Assembly (NCBI RefSeq): GCF_025150565.1
Contig: NZ_CP102283.1
Location: 1,901,423 to 1,965,422 of the forward strand
Reading direction: 5' to 3'
Source of the DNA: Granulicatella adiacens ATCC 49175
GTDB lineage: Bacteria > Bacillota > Bacilli > Lactobacillales > Aerococcaceae
Length of the DNA: 64,000 nucleotides
A model generated the notes under the pieces. It did not search any database. It saw nothing but the letters and a program-made list of their open reading frames with translations, and was not told where the DNA came from. Of the stretch, positions 63,650 to 64,000 are shown piece by piece. Each line of letters begins with the position of its first letter. The stretch's first letter is position 1. Made by a program: the position numbers and the translations under genes.

Positions 63650-63990
63650 TTATCAACAATCATAGTGGAAATCTTTTTTTAAAAACAACTCTTCATCCAC
63701 TAGTTTTCAACAACTTATCCACAAAATAACACTCTGTTTGTACAAATCTATCCACAACTGGTGGATAAGTTGTTAAAATCTCTTTAAATCAATAAAAATG
63801 AATGTGAATAACTTGAAATTTTCTGTGTATAACTCTGTTTATTCTCTATTAATCTTATCGATTATCCACATTTTTGTGGATAATTTTATTAAAAACTTTG
63901 ATTTATTGTGGTTTTCTTCATCCAATTGTGGAAAACTCTATTGAAAGATGGTAAACTGTTAACTGGATTAGAATCTTTAGAACTATAAGG
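63650..63990. other. Replication origin region (DnaA boxes)
   Basis: TTATCCACA at 63715-63723 and 63862-63870 (plus strand), TGTGGATAA at 63875-63883, a near match GGTGGATAA at 63760-63768 and CTATCCACA at 63748-63756. Several AT-rich stretches lie between. The stretch 63987-63993 (AAGGAGG) is the ribosome binding site of a gene starting just outside the window, surely dnaA. Confidence 0.85.
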
Positions 63991-64000
63991 AGGTGCATTT

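Overview
The window is a low-GC Firmicute chromosome segment of the order Lactobacillales. It ends at the replication origin: the last bases are the ribosome binding site of a gene that must start just outside, and this is preceded by DnaA boxes and the rpmH-rnpA-yidC-jag block that lies next to dnaA in Firmicutes. A PcsB-type CHAP hydrolase, cellobiose-type PTS genes, FMN and T-box riboswitches and a CadD/CadX pair fit a Carnobacteriaceae or streptococcus-like host. Granulicatella is my best guess, made from gene content and not from an rRNA comparison.

Layout. 0.2-0.8 kb: CBS-ACT protein. 1.1-9.4 kb (minus strand): one nine-gene operon with a BglG-type PTS regulator, EIIA, EIIB, EIIC, a GrdB-like protein, a glycosylasparaginase, an M20 dipeptidase, CutC and a TIM-barrel protein. 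It looks like uptake and breakdown of a glyco-amino acid. 9.6-10.4 kb: two structured repeats, then tRNA-Gln and tRNA-Tyr. 10.4-17.4 kb: a helicase with membrane segments, alpha-L-fucosidase, chorismate mutase, an SLC13 permease, and ribU under an FMN riboswitch. 17.5-19.1 kb: a small foreign segment with a decayed integrase and cadD-cadX. 19.3-28.8 kb: lipoprotein, PcsB, a PfkB sugar kinase, tyrS and argS each behind a T-box, trmL and queG. 29.1-34.9 kb: four tandem paralogues combining a translation-factor-like beta-barrel with an SseB-like C-terminus. 35-43.7 kb: rlmA, a His-rich COG0523 GTPase, a metallophosphoesterase broken by an in-frame TGA, an acetyltransferase, a heterodimeric ABC exporter, a thioredoxin and yebC. 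43.7-45.4 kb: an IS3-family element sitting in the loop of the yebC terminator. 45.7-52.6 kb: an ABC-2 exporter with a two-component system, a CPBP protease and a phosphatase. 52.7-54 kb: an LPXTG adhesin. 54-59.7 kb: an rRNA operon (16S, Ile, Ala, 23S, 5S, Asn, Thr). 59.8-61.1 kb: a PlcR/RRNPP-type regulator with a possible divergent peptide gene. 61.2-64 kb: jag, yidC, rnpA, rpmH and oriC.

Most striking observations. (1) A family of about 120-195 nt intergenic elements (9587-9780, 9863-9985, 22540-22713, 45558-45710) keeps one three-helix architecture while its stem sequences change in a compensatory way. (2) The four-gene SseB-like array, partly duplicated together with its promoter. (3) A probable glyco-asparagine operon built on a PTS. 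(4) A regulator paired with a hydrophobic mini-ORF. (5) An IS inserted exactly in a terminator loop.
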